Positions 49,808 to 58,100 of a stretch of DNA of 58,100 nucleotides are shown here, piece by piece. Where the stretch lies: the NCBI GenBank assembly GCA_022796475.1, contig JAAWIS010000011.1, positions 1 through 58,100 on the forward strand, given 5' to 3'. Within the stretch, counting starts at the first letter, position 1, and each line of letters starts with the position of its first letter. Source of the stretch: Lachnospiraceae bacterium. Lineage in GTDB: Bacteria > Bacillota > Clostridia > Lachnospirales > Lachnospiraceae. A program made the position numbers and the translations under genes. The notes under the pieces were generated by a model that was not told where the DNA came from, made no database searches, and saw only the letters and a list, made by a program, of their open reading frames with translations.

Positions 49808-51481
49808 ATGAGAAGTGATCAGGTAAGATGCGGAATGCAGCAGGCGCCCCATCGTTCATTATTTAATGCGTTAGGTATGACGGAAGAAGAAATGAAAAGG
49901 CCTATGGTAGGCATTGTCAGTTCCTTTAATGAGATTGTGCCAGGCCATATGAATTTAGACAAGATTGTGGAAGCAGTTAAGCAGGGAGTTGCCATGGCAG
50001 GGGGAACTCCGGTTGTATTCCCGGCAATTGCAGTCTGTGACGGAATTGCTATGGGGCACATTGGCATGAAGTATTCTCTGGTTACCAGGGATTTAATTGC
50101 AGATTCTACTGAGTGCATGGCCCTGGCTCATCAGTTTGACGCCCTGGTTATGGTTCCAAACTGTGACAAAAATGTACCTGGACTTTTGATGGCAGCAGCC
50201 AGAGTCAATATCCCTACTGTATTCGTCAGCGGAGGTCCGATGCTGGCCGGTCATGTAAAAGGGAAAAAGACCAGTTTGTCCAGCATGTTTGAGGCAGTGG
50301 GATCTTACGCAGCCGGAACTATGACAGAAGAAGATGTAACAGAATTTGAAACCAATGCCTGCCCTACCTGCGGATCCTGCTCCGGCATGTATACGGCTAA
50401 CAGTATGAACTGCTTAACCGAGGTTCTGGGCATGGGCTTACGGGGCAACGGCACGATCCCGGCAGTATACTCTCAAAGGATTAAGCTGGCAAAGGAAGCC
50501 GGCATGGCAGTTATGGAAATGTACCGGAAGAATATCCGGCCAAGGGATATTATGACAGAGGCGGCGTTTCAAAATGCGCTGACTATGGATATGGCCCTGG
50601 GCTGTTCCACTAATAGTATGCTTCATCTGCCGGCGATTGCAAATGAAGCAGGGGTAGATTTAAATTTGGATATTGCCAATGAAATCAGTGCAAAAACTCC
50701 AAATTTGTGCCATTTGGCCCCGGCAGGACCAACCTACATGGAAGATTTAAATGAGGCTGGAGGCATCTATGCCGTAATGAAGGAAATCAGCAAAAAGGGG
50801 CTGCTGAATCTGGACTGCATCACTGTTACCGGAAAGACAGTAGGGGAGAATATTGCCAGTGCAGTCAATAAGAATCCAGAAGTAATCCGTCCGGTGGAAA
50901 ACCCCTACAGTCAGACAGGGGGGATTGCCATTCTGCGGGGAAATCTGGCTCCGGACAGTGCCGTTGTGAAACGGTCAGCAGTAGTGGCTGAAATGTTAAA
51001 GCATGAAGGCCCGGCACGTGTATTTGACTGTGAAGAAGATGCGATTGCAGCAATTAAAGGCGGAAAAATTGTGGCAGGAGATGTGGTGGTAATTCGGTAT
51101 GAAGGCCCCAAGGGAGGGCCTGGCATGAGAGAAATGTTAAATCCCACATCAGCGATTGCCGGAATGGGACTGGGTTCCAGTGTGGCTTTGATTACGGACG
51201 GGAGATTTTCCGGCGCATCCAGAGGAGCCTCTATTGGCCATTGTTCCCCTGAGGCTTTTGCAGGAGGACCGATTGCGCTGGTAGAGGAAGGGGATATCAT
51301 TTCCATTGATATTGATCATCACAAATTAGAAGTGAAAATTTCAGATGAGGAGATGTCTGCCAGAAAGGCAAAATGGCAGCAGGTTCCGCCGAAAGTTACC
51401 ACAGGTTACCTGGCAAGGTATGCGGCTCTCGTTACTTCGGCAGACAAGGGAGCTGTACTGAAGGTTCCCGAGAAAGGCTGA
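49808..51481 (+). CDS. ilvD: Dihydroxy-acid dehydratase
   Basis: The 557-aa iron-sulfur enzyme dehydrates dihydroxy acids to the oxo-acids of valine and isoleucine. '[19 protein letters not shown]' and '[19 protein letters not shown]' hold the Fe-S cysteines. '[14 protein letters not shown]' and the C-terminal '[19 protein letters not shown]' and '[18 protein letters not shown]' are IlvD signatures. ATG 49808 is chosen, with GGGAGGA at proper spacing; the frame opens at GTG 49781. It lies 36 nt after leuB. Confidence 0.96.
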   Translation: MRSDQVRCGMQQAPHRSLFNALGMTEEEMKRPMVGIVSSFNEIVPGHMNLDKIVEAVKQGVAMAGGTPVVFPAIAVCDGIAMGHIGMKYSLVTRDLIADSTECMALAHQFDALVMVPNCDKNVPGLLMAAARVNIPTVFVSGGPMLAGHVKGKKTSLSSMFEAVGSYAAGTMTEEDVTEFETNACPTCGSCSGMYTANSMNCLTEVLGMGLRGNGTIPAVYSQRIKLAKEAGMAVMEMYRKNIRPRDIMTEAAFQNALTMDMALGCSTNSMLHLPAIANEAGVDLNLDIANEISAKTPNLCHLAPAGPTYMEDLNEAGGIYAVMKEISKKGLLNLDCITVTGKTVGENIASAVNKNPEVIRPVENPYSQTGGIAILRGNLAPDSAVVKRSAVVAEMLKHEGPARVFDCEEDAIAAIKGGKIVAGDVVVIRYEGPKGGPGMREMLNPTSAIAGMGLGSSVALITDGRFSGASRGASIGHCSPEAFAGGPIALVEEGDIISIDIDHHKLEVKISDEEMSARKAKWQQVPPKVTTGYLARYAALVTSADKGAVLKVPEKG

Positions 51482-51504
51482 ATTGCTTGGGATTAAAAGA
51501 AGCA

Positions 51505-51533
51505 TTGAAACATGTTTTTTGCAGAAATAATAT
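51505..51533 (+). promoter_or_regulatory. Possible ilvB promoter
   Basis: TTGAAA (51505-51510), 17-bp spacer, TAATAT (51528-51533), in the 115-nt gap between ilvD and ilvB. Confidence 0.45.
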
Positions 51534-51596
51534 AAAATAAGCAGCAGGATGACTGACCAATAACAGGATATGAATTAAAAGGAGAGATATGCTTTC

Positions 51597-53279
51597 ATGA
51601 GTCGATTAACAGGAGCAGAAATTGTAATTGAATGTTTAAAGGAACAAGGTGTGGATACGGTTTTCGGATATCCGGGCGGTTCCATTTTAAATATTTATGA
51701 CGCATTGTATAAACATCAGGATGAGATTACCCATATTTTAACTTCTCATGAGCAGGGAGCTTCCCATGGAGCTGACGGCTATGCCAGGGCTACCGGAAAG
51801 GTAGGAGTTTGCCTTGCTACCTCAGGCCCGGGAGCTACAAATTTAGTAACCGGCATTGCAACGGCCTACATGGATTCCGTTCCCGTGGTGGCGATTACCT
51901 GCAATGTAGGGACCAATCTTTTAGGGAAGGACAGCTTTCAGGAAGTAGATATTGCCGGAGTTACGATTCCCATTACAAAATACAGCTTTATTGTAAAAGA
52001 TATTGCAAAGCTTGCACAGGTAATCCGCAGAGCGTTTGTAATCGCCCAGTCCGGTCGTCCAGGCCCTGTGCTGGTGGATATTACAAAGGATGTGACAGCA
52101 GCAGAATGGGATTATGAATATGAGGCGCCTGCTGAAATCGAACGGATTACGGACCGGATTACGGATGAAGCGATGGATACTGCAGTTGAGATGATCCATA
52201 AAGCAAGAAAACCATTTATCTTTGTAGGCGGCGGCGCAGTTATTGCAAATGCGGCAGACGAACTTCGGGCATTTGCCAAAAAGATTCAGGCTCCGGTAGC
52301 AGACAGCTTAATGGGAAAAGGCGCCTTTGACGGTACGGATGAGCTTTATACCGGAATGGTAGGAATGCATGGAACAAAGACTTCAAATTTTGGAATTACA
52401 GAATGTGATCTTTTAATCGTAGTAGGAGCCCGGTTCAGCGACCGTGTAACAGGAAATGCCTCTAAATTTGCAAAAAATGCCAAGATCCTTCAGTTTGATG
52501 TGGATCCGGCGGAAATTAATAAAAACATTAAAGTTGACGCATACGTGATCGGGGATGTAAAGGTGATTCTCAGAAAGCTAAATGCCCGTTTGGATCCTAT
52601 TAACCATGATGAATGGATTGCCCATATTGAACGGATGAAGGATATGTACCCCCTTCGATACGATAAAAGCGTGCTTACAGGACCATTTATTATTGAGCAG
52701 ATTTATGAAGCAACAAAAGGGGATGCTTTGATTGTAACGGAAGTAGGGCAGCATCAGATGTGGGCAGCCCAGTATTATCGCTATAAAAATCCAAGAACTC
52801 TTTTAACATCCGGCGGACTTGGAACTATGGGATACGGTTTAGGCGCTTCCATCGGCGCTAAGTTAGGCTGTAAAGACAAAACAGTAATTAATGTTGCAGG
52901 CGACGGCTGCTTCCGGATGAATATGAATGAAATCGCAACAGCCACCCGCTACAACATTCCCATAATCCAGATTGTGATTAACAACCATGTATTAGGGATG
53001 GTGCGTCAGTGGCAGACCTTATTTTACGGCAAACGGTATTCCCAGACTGTGCTGAATGATTCTGTGGATTTTGTAAAGCTTTCGGATGCTATGGGGGCGA
53101 AAGCTTACCGGGTGACGAAGAAAGAAGAGTTTATGCCGGCTTTAAAGGAAGCAATGGAATTAAATATCCCATGTGTGATTGAATGCCAGATTAACTGTGA
53201 CGATAAAGTGTTCCCAATGGTGCCGGCCGGGGCGCCTATCGAAGATGCATTTGACGATACCGATTTAAAAATTCAGTAA
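51597..53279 (+). CDS. ilvB: Acetolactate synthase large subunit
   Basis: The 560-aa TPP-dependent enzyme condenses pyruvate to acetolactate. The N-terminal domain has 'TVFGYPGGSILNIYDALYKH' and 'THEQGASHGADGYARATGKVG'-like segment (SHEQGASHGADGYARATGKVG split across 45-65, catalytic Glu included). The middle FAD domain and the C-terminal TPP motif 'VAGDGCFRMNMNEIATATRY' ending in INN follow. The biosynthetic, FAD-type pattern is clear. No ilvN regulatory subunit or ilvC follows. GGAG lies 12 nt from the ATG, while a closer ATG at 51589 opens a three-codon ORF overlapping this start. Confidence 0.95.
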   Translation: MSRLTGAEIVIECLKEQGVDTVFGYPGGSILNIYDALYKHQDEITHILTSHEQGASHGADGYARATGKVGVCLATSGPGATNLVTGIATAYMDSVPVVAITCNVGTNLLGKDSFQEVDIAGVTIPITKYSFIVKDIAKLAQVIRRAFVIAQSGRPGPVLVDITKDVTAAEWDYEYEAPAEIERITDRITDEAMDTAVEMIHKARKPFIFVGGGAVIANAADELRAFAKKIQAPVADSLMGKGAFDGTDELYTGMVGMHGTKTSNFGITECDLLIVVGARFSDRVTGNASKFAKNAKILQFDVDPAEINKNIKVDAYVIGDVKVILRKLNARLDPINHDEWIAHIERMKDMYPLRYDKSVLTGPFIIEQIYEATKGDALIVTEVGQHQMWAAQYYRYKNPRTLLTSGGLGTMGYGLGASIGAKLGCKDKTVINVAGDGCFRMNMNEIATATRYNIPIIQIVINNHVLGMVRQWQTLFYGKRYSQTVLNDSVDFVKLSDAMGAKAYRVTKKEEFMPALKEAMELNIPCVIECQINCDDKVFPMVPAGAPIEDAFDDTDLKIQ

Positions 53280-53376
53280 GATTTGGCTGTTTAGCTTGAC
53301 AAAGTGTTAACAAGTTAATAGAATAAGTGGTTAGTACATACAATAGTGAATATGAAAATTTTAAGGAGGCCAAGAT

Positions 53377-54459
53377 ATGAGCAGAGTATATAATTTCTCG
53401 GCAGGTCCGGCAGTACTGCCGGAAGAGGTATTGAAAGAGGCTGCATCTGAGATGCTGGACTACCAGGGAACTGGAATGTCGGTGATGGAGATGAGTCATC
53501 GTTCAAAAGCATTTCAGCAGATTATCGACGATGCAGAAAAGGATCTGCGGGAATTAATGAATATTCCGGATAATTATAAAGTTCTGTTTCTGCAGGGAGG
53601 CGCTTCCCAGCAGTTTGCCGCAATTCCGATGAACCTGTTTAAGAATAAAGTGGGCGACTATATTATCACCGGCCAATGGGCAAAGAAAGCATGGCAGGAG
53701 GCAAAGCTTTACGGAACTGCCAATGCAGTAGCTTCCAGCGCAGATCAGACATTCAGCTACATACCGGACTGCTCCGATCTGCCGATTGATGAGAATGCAG
53801 ACTACGTATATATCTGTCAGAATAATACCATTTACGGAACTGTTTTTCATGAACTGCCTAATACGAAGGGGAAAACCCTGGTTGCTGATGTGTCTTCCTG
53901 CTTTTTGTCAGAGCCTATTGATGTAACGAAGTACGGCGTAATTTATGGCGGCGTCCAGAAAAATGTAGGGCCTGCGGGAGTGGTAATTGTGATTATCCGT
54001 GAAGATCTGATTACAGAGGATGTGCTTCCTGGCACTCCTACCATGCTTCGCTATAAGACTCATGCAGATGCAAATTCCTTGTATAATACACCTCCATGCT
54101 ACGGCATTTATATCTGCGGGAAAGTATTTAAATGGCTGAAAGCCAAAGGCGGGCTGGCTGCCATGAAGGAATATAATGAGAAGAAAGCAAAACTTTTATA
54201 TGATTTCCTGGATTCCAGCAAGCTGTTTAAGGGAACCGTAGCAAAGAAAGACCGCTCTTTGATGAATGTGCCGTTTGTAACGGGAAATGAGGAGCTGGAT
54301 GGGCTGTTTGTAAAAGAGGCAAAGGCTGCCGGCTTTGAAAACTTAAAAGGTCACAGGACAGTAGGCGGAATGCGGGCCAGCATTTACAATGCCATGCCGA
54401 TTGAAGGCGTTGAAAAGCTGGTGGCCTTTATGAAGGATTTTGAAGAAAAACATGCATAA
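53377..54459 (+). CDS. serC: Phosphoserine aminotransferase
   Basis: The 360-aa PLP enzyme converts 3-phosphohydroxypyruvate to phosphoserine. It starts 'RVYNFSAGPAVLPEEVLKEA', has 'LFLQGGASQQFAAIPMNL', 'VADVSSCFLSEPIDVTKYG' (PLP Asp) and 'IYGGVQKNVGPAGVVIVI' with the PLP lysine. 'GHRTVGGMRASIYNAMPIEGV' forms the C-terminal substrate site. AAGGAGG precedes the ATG. serA begins 16 nt downstream, making a serine operon. Confidence 0.96.
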   Translation: MSRVYNFSAGPAVLPEEVLKEAASEMLDYQGTGMSVMEMSHRSKAFQQIIDDAEKDLRELMNIPDNYKVLFLQGGASQQFAAIPMNLFKNKVGDYIITGQWAKKAWQEAKLYGTANAVASSADQTFSYIPDCSDLPIDENADYVYICQNNTIYGTVFHELPNTKGKTLVADVSSCFLSEPIDVTKYGVIYGGVQKNVGPAGVVIVIIREDLITEDVLPGTPTMLRYKTHADANSLYNTPPCYGIYICGKVFKWLKAKGGLAAMKEYNEKKAKLLYDFLDSSKLFKGTVAKKDRSLMNVPFVTGNEELDGLFVKEAKAAGFENLKGHRTVGGMRASIYNAMPIEGVEKLVAFMKDFEEKHA

Positions 54460-54475
54460 TTCGGGGGGAATGAAA

Positions 54476-55639
54476 ATGATGAAATTACATTGCTTAAATC
54501 CAATTTCCAAATTCGGCACAGAGCTGCTTACCGACGGATACGAAATAACGGATCAGGCGGCAGAGGCAGAAGGTATTTTAGTCCGCAGCGCCTCGATGCA
54601 TGAGATGGATATGCCAAAGCAGCTTTTGGCAATTGCCAGGGCAGGTGCAGGCGTAAATAATATTCCCCTGGATGTCTGTGCCGAAAAAGGGATTGTAGTA
54701 TTTAACACCCCGGGAGCCAATGCAAACGGAGTAAAGGAATTGGTGTTGGCAGGGCTTTTGTTAGCTTCCAGAGATGTAGTGGGAGGCATTCAGTGGTGCC
54801 AGGAAAATAAAGAAGACGAAAATATTTCCAAATCAGTGGAAAAGAGCAAGAAGGCATTTGCCGGATATGAGATTAAAGGCAAGAAACTGGGGGTTATCGG
54901 CCTGGGAGCAATCGGCGCCGAGGTGGCAAACGCAGGGGCTGCACTGGGGATGGAGGTTTACGGCTATGACCCCTTTATTTCGGTAAATGCAGCCTGGATG
55001 CTTTCCCGTGCAGTAAAGCACATAACCTCTGTAGAGAACATTTATCAGGAGTGTGACTATATTACGGTTCATGTGCCCTTAATGGATGCCACTAAGAAGA
55101 TGATAAACGAAGATACCATTGCTTCTATGAAGGACGGGGTGGTTGTACTGAATTTCGCCAGAGATCTTCTGGTGGATGATGAGGCTATGGAAAAAGCTTT
55201 GGAATCTGGAAAGGTCCGCCGCTATGTAACGGATTTCCCTAACCCGAAATCGGTTCATATGAAACATGTGATTGCCATTCCTCATCTGGGAGCTTCCACA
55301 GAGGAGTCAGAGGATAATTGTGCAGTAATGGCAGTTAAAGAAATGATGGATTATCTGGAAAACGGAAATATCAAAAATTCAGTTAATTATCCTTCCTGTG
55401 ATATGGGCGTCTGCCATACCGCCAGCCGTGTTGCGGTTATGCACAAGAATATTCCCAATATGATTGGACAGATCACAGGAATTTTGGCCAGTCAGGGTGT
55501 GAATATTTCCGATATGACCAATAAGAGCCGGGATAAATACGCCTATACCCTTCTGGATTTGGAGAGTGTGGCTGAGGAGTCTACCATTCAGAAGCTGAAG
55601 GAGGTAAAAGGCATTCTTCGGGTACGTGTGGTGAAGTAA
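54476..55639 (+). CDS. serA: D-3-phosphoglycerate dehydrogenase
   Basis: The 387-aa enzyme catalyses the first step of serine synthesis. The substrate domain ('LVRSASMHEMDMPKQLLAIARAGAGVNNI') and NAD domain ('GKKLGVIGLGAIGAEVANAG') are followed by catalytic 'AIPHLGASTEESEDN' (His). A C-terminal ACT domain is seen (about 315-387: 'VAVMHKNIPNMIGQITGILA'). That ACT domain suggests feedback inhibition by serine. Three in-frame ATGs cluster at 54470-54481; 54476 has the best spacing to the GGGGGG tract. Confidence 0.94.
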   Translation: MMKLHCLNPISKFGTELLTDGYEITDQAAEAEGILVRSASMHEMDMPKQLLAIARAGAGVNNIPLDVCAEKGIVVFNTPGANANGVKELVLAGLLLASRDVVGGIQWCQENKEDENISKSVEKSKKAFAGYEIKGKKLGVIGLGAIGAEVANAGAALGMEVYGYDPFISVNAAWMLSRAVKHITSVENIYQECDYITVHVPLMDATKKMINEDTIASMKDGVVVLNFARDLLVDDEAMEKALESGKVRRYVTDFPNPKSVHMKHVIAIPHLGASTEESEDNCAVMAVKEMMDYLENGNIKNSVNYPSCDMGVCHTASRVAVMHKNIPNMIGQITGILASQGVNISDMTNKSRDKYAYTLLDLESVAEESTIQKLKEVKGILRVRVVK

Positions 55640-55693
55640 GGAAAACAGGATCCTTGTCAATTAGGATTTACTGAATACAGAAAATGAAATGTG

Positions 55694-55732
55694 CAGGGAT
55701 GCTGGGAAACGAAAAGTGGAACAGCATCCCTG
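55694..55732. other. Perfect 11-bp hairpin between serA and DUF1015 genes
   Basis: CAGGGATGCTG (55694-55704) pairs perfectly with CAGCATCCCTG (55722-55732) with a 17-nt loop. A T-rich stretch begins only about 15 nt later, so it could be a weak terminator, an attenuator or an mRNA processing site. Confidence 0.6.
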
Positions 55733-55777
55733 TGTAAGTCAATCCATTTTTTGGAAAGAGTAAGGAGGAACAAAAGT

Positions 55778-57019
55778 ATGGCAGTGGTAAAACCATTTCG
55801 CGCCGTCAGGCCAAATGCAGAGAATGCTTCACAGGTAGCGGCCCTTCCCTACGATGTGTACAGCAGAAAGGAAGCCTTAGAAGCAGTAAAAGGAAATCCG
55901 TTGTCGTTTTTGAATATTGACCGTGGGGAAACCCAGTTTCCGGATGAAGTGGATATTTATGCAGATTGTGTGTATGAAAAGGCCAGAGAGCTTTTAGATG
56001 CTAGAATAGAAGACGGCACTTTTATTCAGGACGAAACACCATGCTACTATATTTACCGGCTGACTATGAACGGCAGAAGCCAGACGGGAATCGTTGCCTG
56101 CAGCTCTGTTGATGATTATCAAAACCAGGTAATTAAGAAACATGAGAATACCAGAGAAGAGAAGGAGCAGGACCGGATCTGCCATGTGGATGCAACAGAT
56201 GCCCATACAGGCCCCATCTTTCTGGCTTACCTCAGTTTAGAGAAGCTGGATCGGCTGACTGCCAGGGTTTGCCTTGGAACGCCGATTTACGATTTTGTTT
56301 CTGACGACGGTATTGGCCATACTGTCTGGAAGATTGCGGCTCCCGGCCTTGTAAAGGAGATAGAGGAAGCATTTTTGCAGGTTCCTGCTACTTATATTGC
56401 AGACGGTCATCACCGGGCGGCATCAGCGGTAAAAGTAGGCTTAAAGCGCCAAATGGAACATCCGGATGATACAGGAGAAGAACCGTACCACTATTTTCTG
56501 TCTGTGCTGTTTCCTGATGAACAGCTTATGATTATGCCTTATAATCGTGTGGTAAAAGATTTAAACGGCCTTTCAAAAGATGAATTTTTAAACAGCATAA
56601 AGGAATCATTTACGCTGTCGCAGGCAGGGCCTTCCCCCTATGCTCCAGAGAAAAAGGGCACTTTTGGCATGTATCTGGACGGTCAGTGGTATCGTCTGGA
56701 AGCAAAACCAGAAATCATAAGCAATGATCCGGTAAAGGGGCTGGATGTATCGCTGCTTCAGGACTTTCTGTTAGGCCCGATTTTGGGAATTGGGGATCCC
56801 AGAACCGATAAGCGGATTGATTTTATTGGCGGAATCAGAGGGCTTAAGGAGCTGGAAAAGCGGACAAAGGAAGATATGGAAGTGGCGTTTTCTATGTATG
56901 CAACGTCGATTCAGGAGCTTTTAAATGTGGCAGATGCGGGACTATTAATGCCTCCGAAATCTACCTGGTTTGAGCCAAAGCTTAGAAGCGGACTGTTTAT
57001 CCATAAATTATCTGAGTAG
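55778..57019 (+). CDS. DUF1015 family protein
   Basis: The 413-aa protein matches the DUF1015 pattern: 'VKPFRAVRPNAENASQVAALPYDVYSRKEA', 'FLNIDRGETQFPD', 'YYIYRLTMNGRSQTGIVACSS', 'HENTREEKEQDRICHVDATDAHTGPIFLAY', 'ATYIADGHHRAASAVKVG' (conserved DGHHR) and 'PPKSTWFEPKLRSGLF'. The biochemical role is unknown to me. It follows serC-serA by 138 nt in the same direction, so a serine-metabolism link is suggested by context only. ATG 55778 has AAGGAGG at 7-8 nt; the frame extends upstream through the hairpin. Confidence 0.9.
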   Translation: MAVVKPFRAVRPNAENASQVAALPYDVYSRKEALEAVKGNPLSFLNIDRGETQFPDEVDIYADCVYEKARELLDARIEDGTFIQDETPCYYIYRLTMNGRSQTGIVACSSVDDYQNQVIKKHENTREEKEQDRICHVDATDAHTGPIFLAYLSLEKLDRLTARVCLGTPIYDFVSDDGIGHTVWKIAAPGLVKEIEEAFLQVPATYIADGHHRAASAVKVGLKRQMEHPDDTGEEPYHYFLSVLFPDEQLMIMPYNRVVKDLNGLSKDEFLNSIKESFTLSQAGPSPYAPEKKGTFGMYLDGQWYRLEAKPEIISNDPVKGLDVSLLQDFLLGPILGIGDPRTDKRIDFIGGIRGLKELEKRTKEDMEVAFSMYATSIQELLNVADAGLLMPPKSTWFEPKLRSGLFIHKLSE

Positions 57020-57094
57020 AATCCGGGCCTTCCGGATCCAGAGTGTATCGAAAACTGCAACGAAATATGTTAGCCACAGAGAAGGGTGAACTTG

Positions 57095-58093
57095 ATGTAC
57101 GAGTATCAGTGGTATCAGTGGATCCTATTTTTCTTCTGTTATTGTTTTTTTGGATGGATATTTGAATCTTCATACGTATCATTTAAGCAGCATCGTCTGG
57201 TTAACAGAGGGTTTTTAAGGCTTCCTATGCTGCCCCTTTATGGGACAGGGGCTGTGATGATGCTGTTCGTTTCCCTTCCCGTTAAAGATCATTTAATTTT
57301 GGTATACCTTTTTGGGGTGACGGCTGCTACGGCTTTGGAATATGTGACTGGCTGGGGCATGGAGAAACTTTTTAAGATGAAATACTGGGATTACAGTGAC
57401 AAAAAGTTTCAAATCAAAGGATATATCTGTTTAAGCTCTTCCATTGCATGGGGATTTTTAACGATCGCTCTTACAGAGGTTATCCACAAGCCTGTTGAAG
57501 AGGTGGTTTTAAGGGCGGATCCAATTTGGGAGGTTGTTTTTGTTATCATATTGGGAACTGTATTTACTGCAGATGCAGTGGAATCCACCAAGGCAGCCTT
57601 AGATCTTGGCCGCGCCCTGGAAGCTATGGGGAAAGTGCGGATGGAACTGGAGGAGCTGCAGGTACAGCTTGCCGCATTAAAGAGCGGGCTAAAGGATCAG
57701 ACACAGCAAAAGCTGGTACAGGCCCAGGAAGAAACAATCCAGCATATTGACGGGCTTCGTCAGGCAGCGGCAGCCAGAATGAGCGGCTTAAAGGATTCTG
57801 CTGTGGTGCAGATGGCGGAATCTACAGCACATCATGCGGCAGAACTGAAAGCCGGGCTGAAGGCGGAAGCTAACGAAAAGCTGGAAGCCATCAGGGAAAA
57901 TGTCAGGGCATTATCAGAAAAAATCGATAAGCTGCAAATGCGCAACCGGGAAATACGAGAAAGAATTTCCGGTTTTCGCAGATTTTATCTTCGAAGTATC
58001 TTAAAAGGAAACCGGATTGCTGTTCCTGGGGAATACAGGGAAGCATTAAAAGAATTAAGAGAAGAATTGGAGAAACGAAATACACCGGCTTAA
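57095..58093 (+). CDS. CmpB-type putative ABC transporter permease with C-terminal coiled coil
   Basis: The 332-aa protein begins with about five membrane spans: 'WILFFFCYCFFGWIFESSYV', 'MLPLYGTGAVMMLFVSLPV', 'VTAATALEYVTGWGMEKLFK', 'KGYICLSSSIAWGFLTIALT' and 'VVFVIILGTVFTADAVEST'. They match the PF06541 (ABC_trans_CmpB) family, whose transport role is only putative. From about residue 180 onward it is charged and heptad-like (Lys/Glu/Ala/Leu-rich), a long coiled coil. ATG 57095 is preferred with GAAGGG upstream; GTG 57086 and TTG 57092 are alternatives. No ABC ATPase is adjacent. Confidence 0.85.
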   Translation: MYEYQWYQWILFFFCYCFFGWIFESSYVSFKQHRLVNRGFLRLPMLPLYGTGAVMMLFVSLPVKDHLILVYLFGVTAATALEYVTGWGMEKLFKMKYWDYSDKKFQIKGYICLSSSIAWGFLTIALTEVIHKPVEEVVLRADPIWEVVFVIILGTVFTADAVESTKAALDLGRALEAMGKVRMELEELQVQLAALKSGLKDQTQQKLVQAQEETIQHIDGLRQAAAARMSGLKDSAVVQMAESTAHHAAELKAGLKAEANEKLEAIRENVRALSEKIDKLQMRNREIRERISGFRRFYLRSILKGNRIAVPGEYREALKELREELEKRNTPA

Positions 58094-58100
58094 GCCGGTG
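58083..58100. terminator. Probable terminator stem at the window edge
   Basis: CACCGGCTTAAGCCGGTG is a perfect inverted repeat spanning the stop codon of the last gene. Any T tract would lie outside the window. Confidence 0.5.

Noticed and set aside
1-58100. CRISPR array, tRNA/rRNA genes, insertion sequences or prophage
   Set aside because: No regular short direct repeats with spacers, no tRNA-like TPsiC/acceptor pattern, no transposase, integrase or phage structural genes were recognised. The repeats found are hairpin elements only.

Overview
The window looks like a chromosomal segment of a spore-forming Lachnospiraceae-type Firmicute (Clostridium cluster XIVa). The reasons are AGGAGG-type ribosome binding sites, A/T-rich sigma-A promoters, a division/cell-wall (dcw) cluster that runs directly into spoIIGA-sigE, a Spo0E-like phosphatase, and BMP-type nucleoside transport. 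This assignment is inferred from gene content only.

Layout. 1-2206 (minus strand): an AraC-type regulator cut by the window edge, a small coupled ORF, a sugar O-acetyltransferase and a Crp/Fnr regulator. The last is divergent from a ferredoxin-like protein (2293-2931), with a perfect 16-bp palindrome between them. 3249-14636: an approximately 11-kb nucleoside salvage operon holding three nucleoside phosphorylases, a GntR regulator, a BMP lipoprotein with its ABC transporter, a PfkB kinase, a nucleoside hydrolase and a nitroreductase. A repressor-like palindrome overlaps its promoter. 14638-17453: dispersed hairpin repeats, an HTH protein, and an approximately 620-nt gene-free segment with a perfect consensus promoter and an intrinsic terminator, best read as a large structured non-coding RNA. 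17557-21081: MATE exporter, radical SAM protein, LytTR regulator, and the second copy of a 130-bp structured repeat. 21129-30347: rpsO-pnp, a secreted M14 peptidase, gltX, a UvrD-like helicase, cobO and a DUF1292 protein. 30535-32931: ychF (minus strand), then lgt-spo0E. 33201-48437: mraZ, rsmH, ftsL, two class B PBPs, mraY, murD, ftsW, murA, ftsQ, ftsZ, spoIIGA, sigE. 48570-58100: leuB, ilvD, ilvB, serC, serA, a DUF1015 protein and a CmpB-like membrane protein.

How the genes work together. The nucleoside operon imports nucleosides, splits them by phosphorolysis or hydrolysis, and phosphorylates sugar or nucleoside. An internal terminator after the binding-protein gene should give an excess of that protein. 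The dcw block makes lipid I/II precursors (MurA, MurD, MraY) and the divisome (FtsL, FtsQ, FtsW, FtsZ, PBPs). MraZ probably represses the block through four GTGG-type boxes spaced 10 bp apart. Sporulation control appears at two places: a 0A-like box with a long-spacer promoter ahead of spoIIGA-sigE, and an exact 0A-box core upstream of lgt-spo0E.

Most notable: the large RNA at about 16831-17453 (possibly ROOL-class, unverified), the two structured repeat families, the triple-phosphorylase operon with altered active-site residues in two paralogs, and the operator architectures. No tRNA, rRNA, CRISPR array, transposase or prophage gene was recognised.
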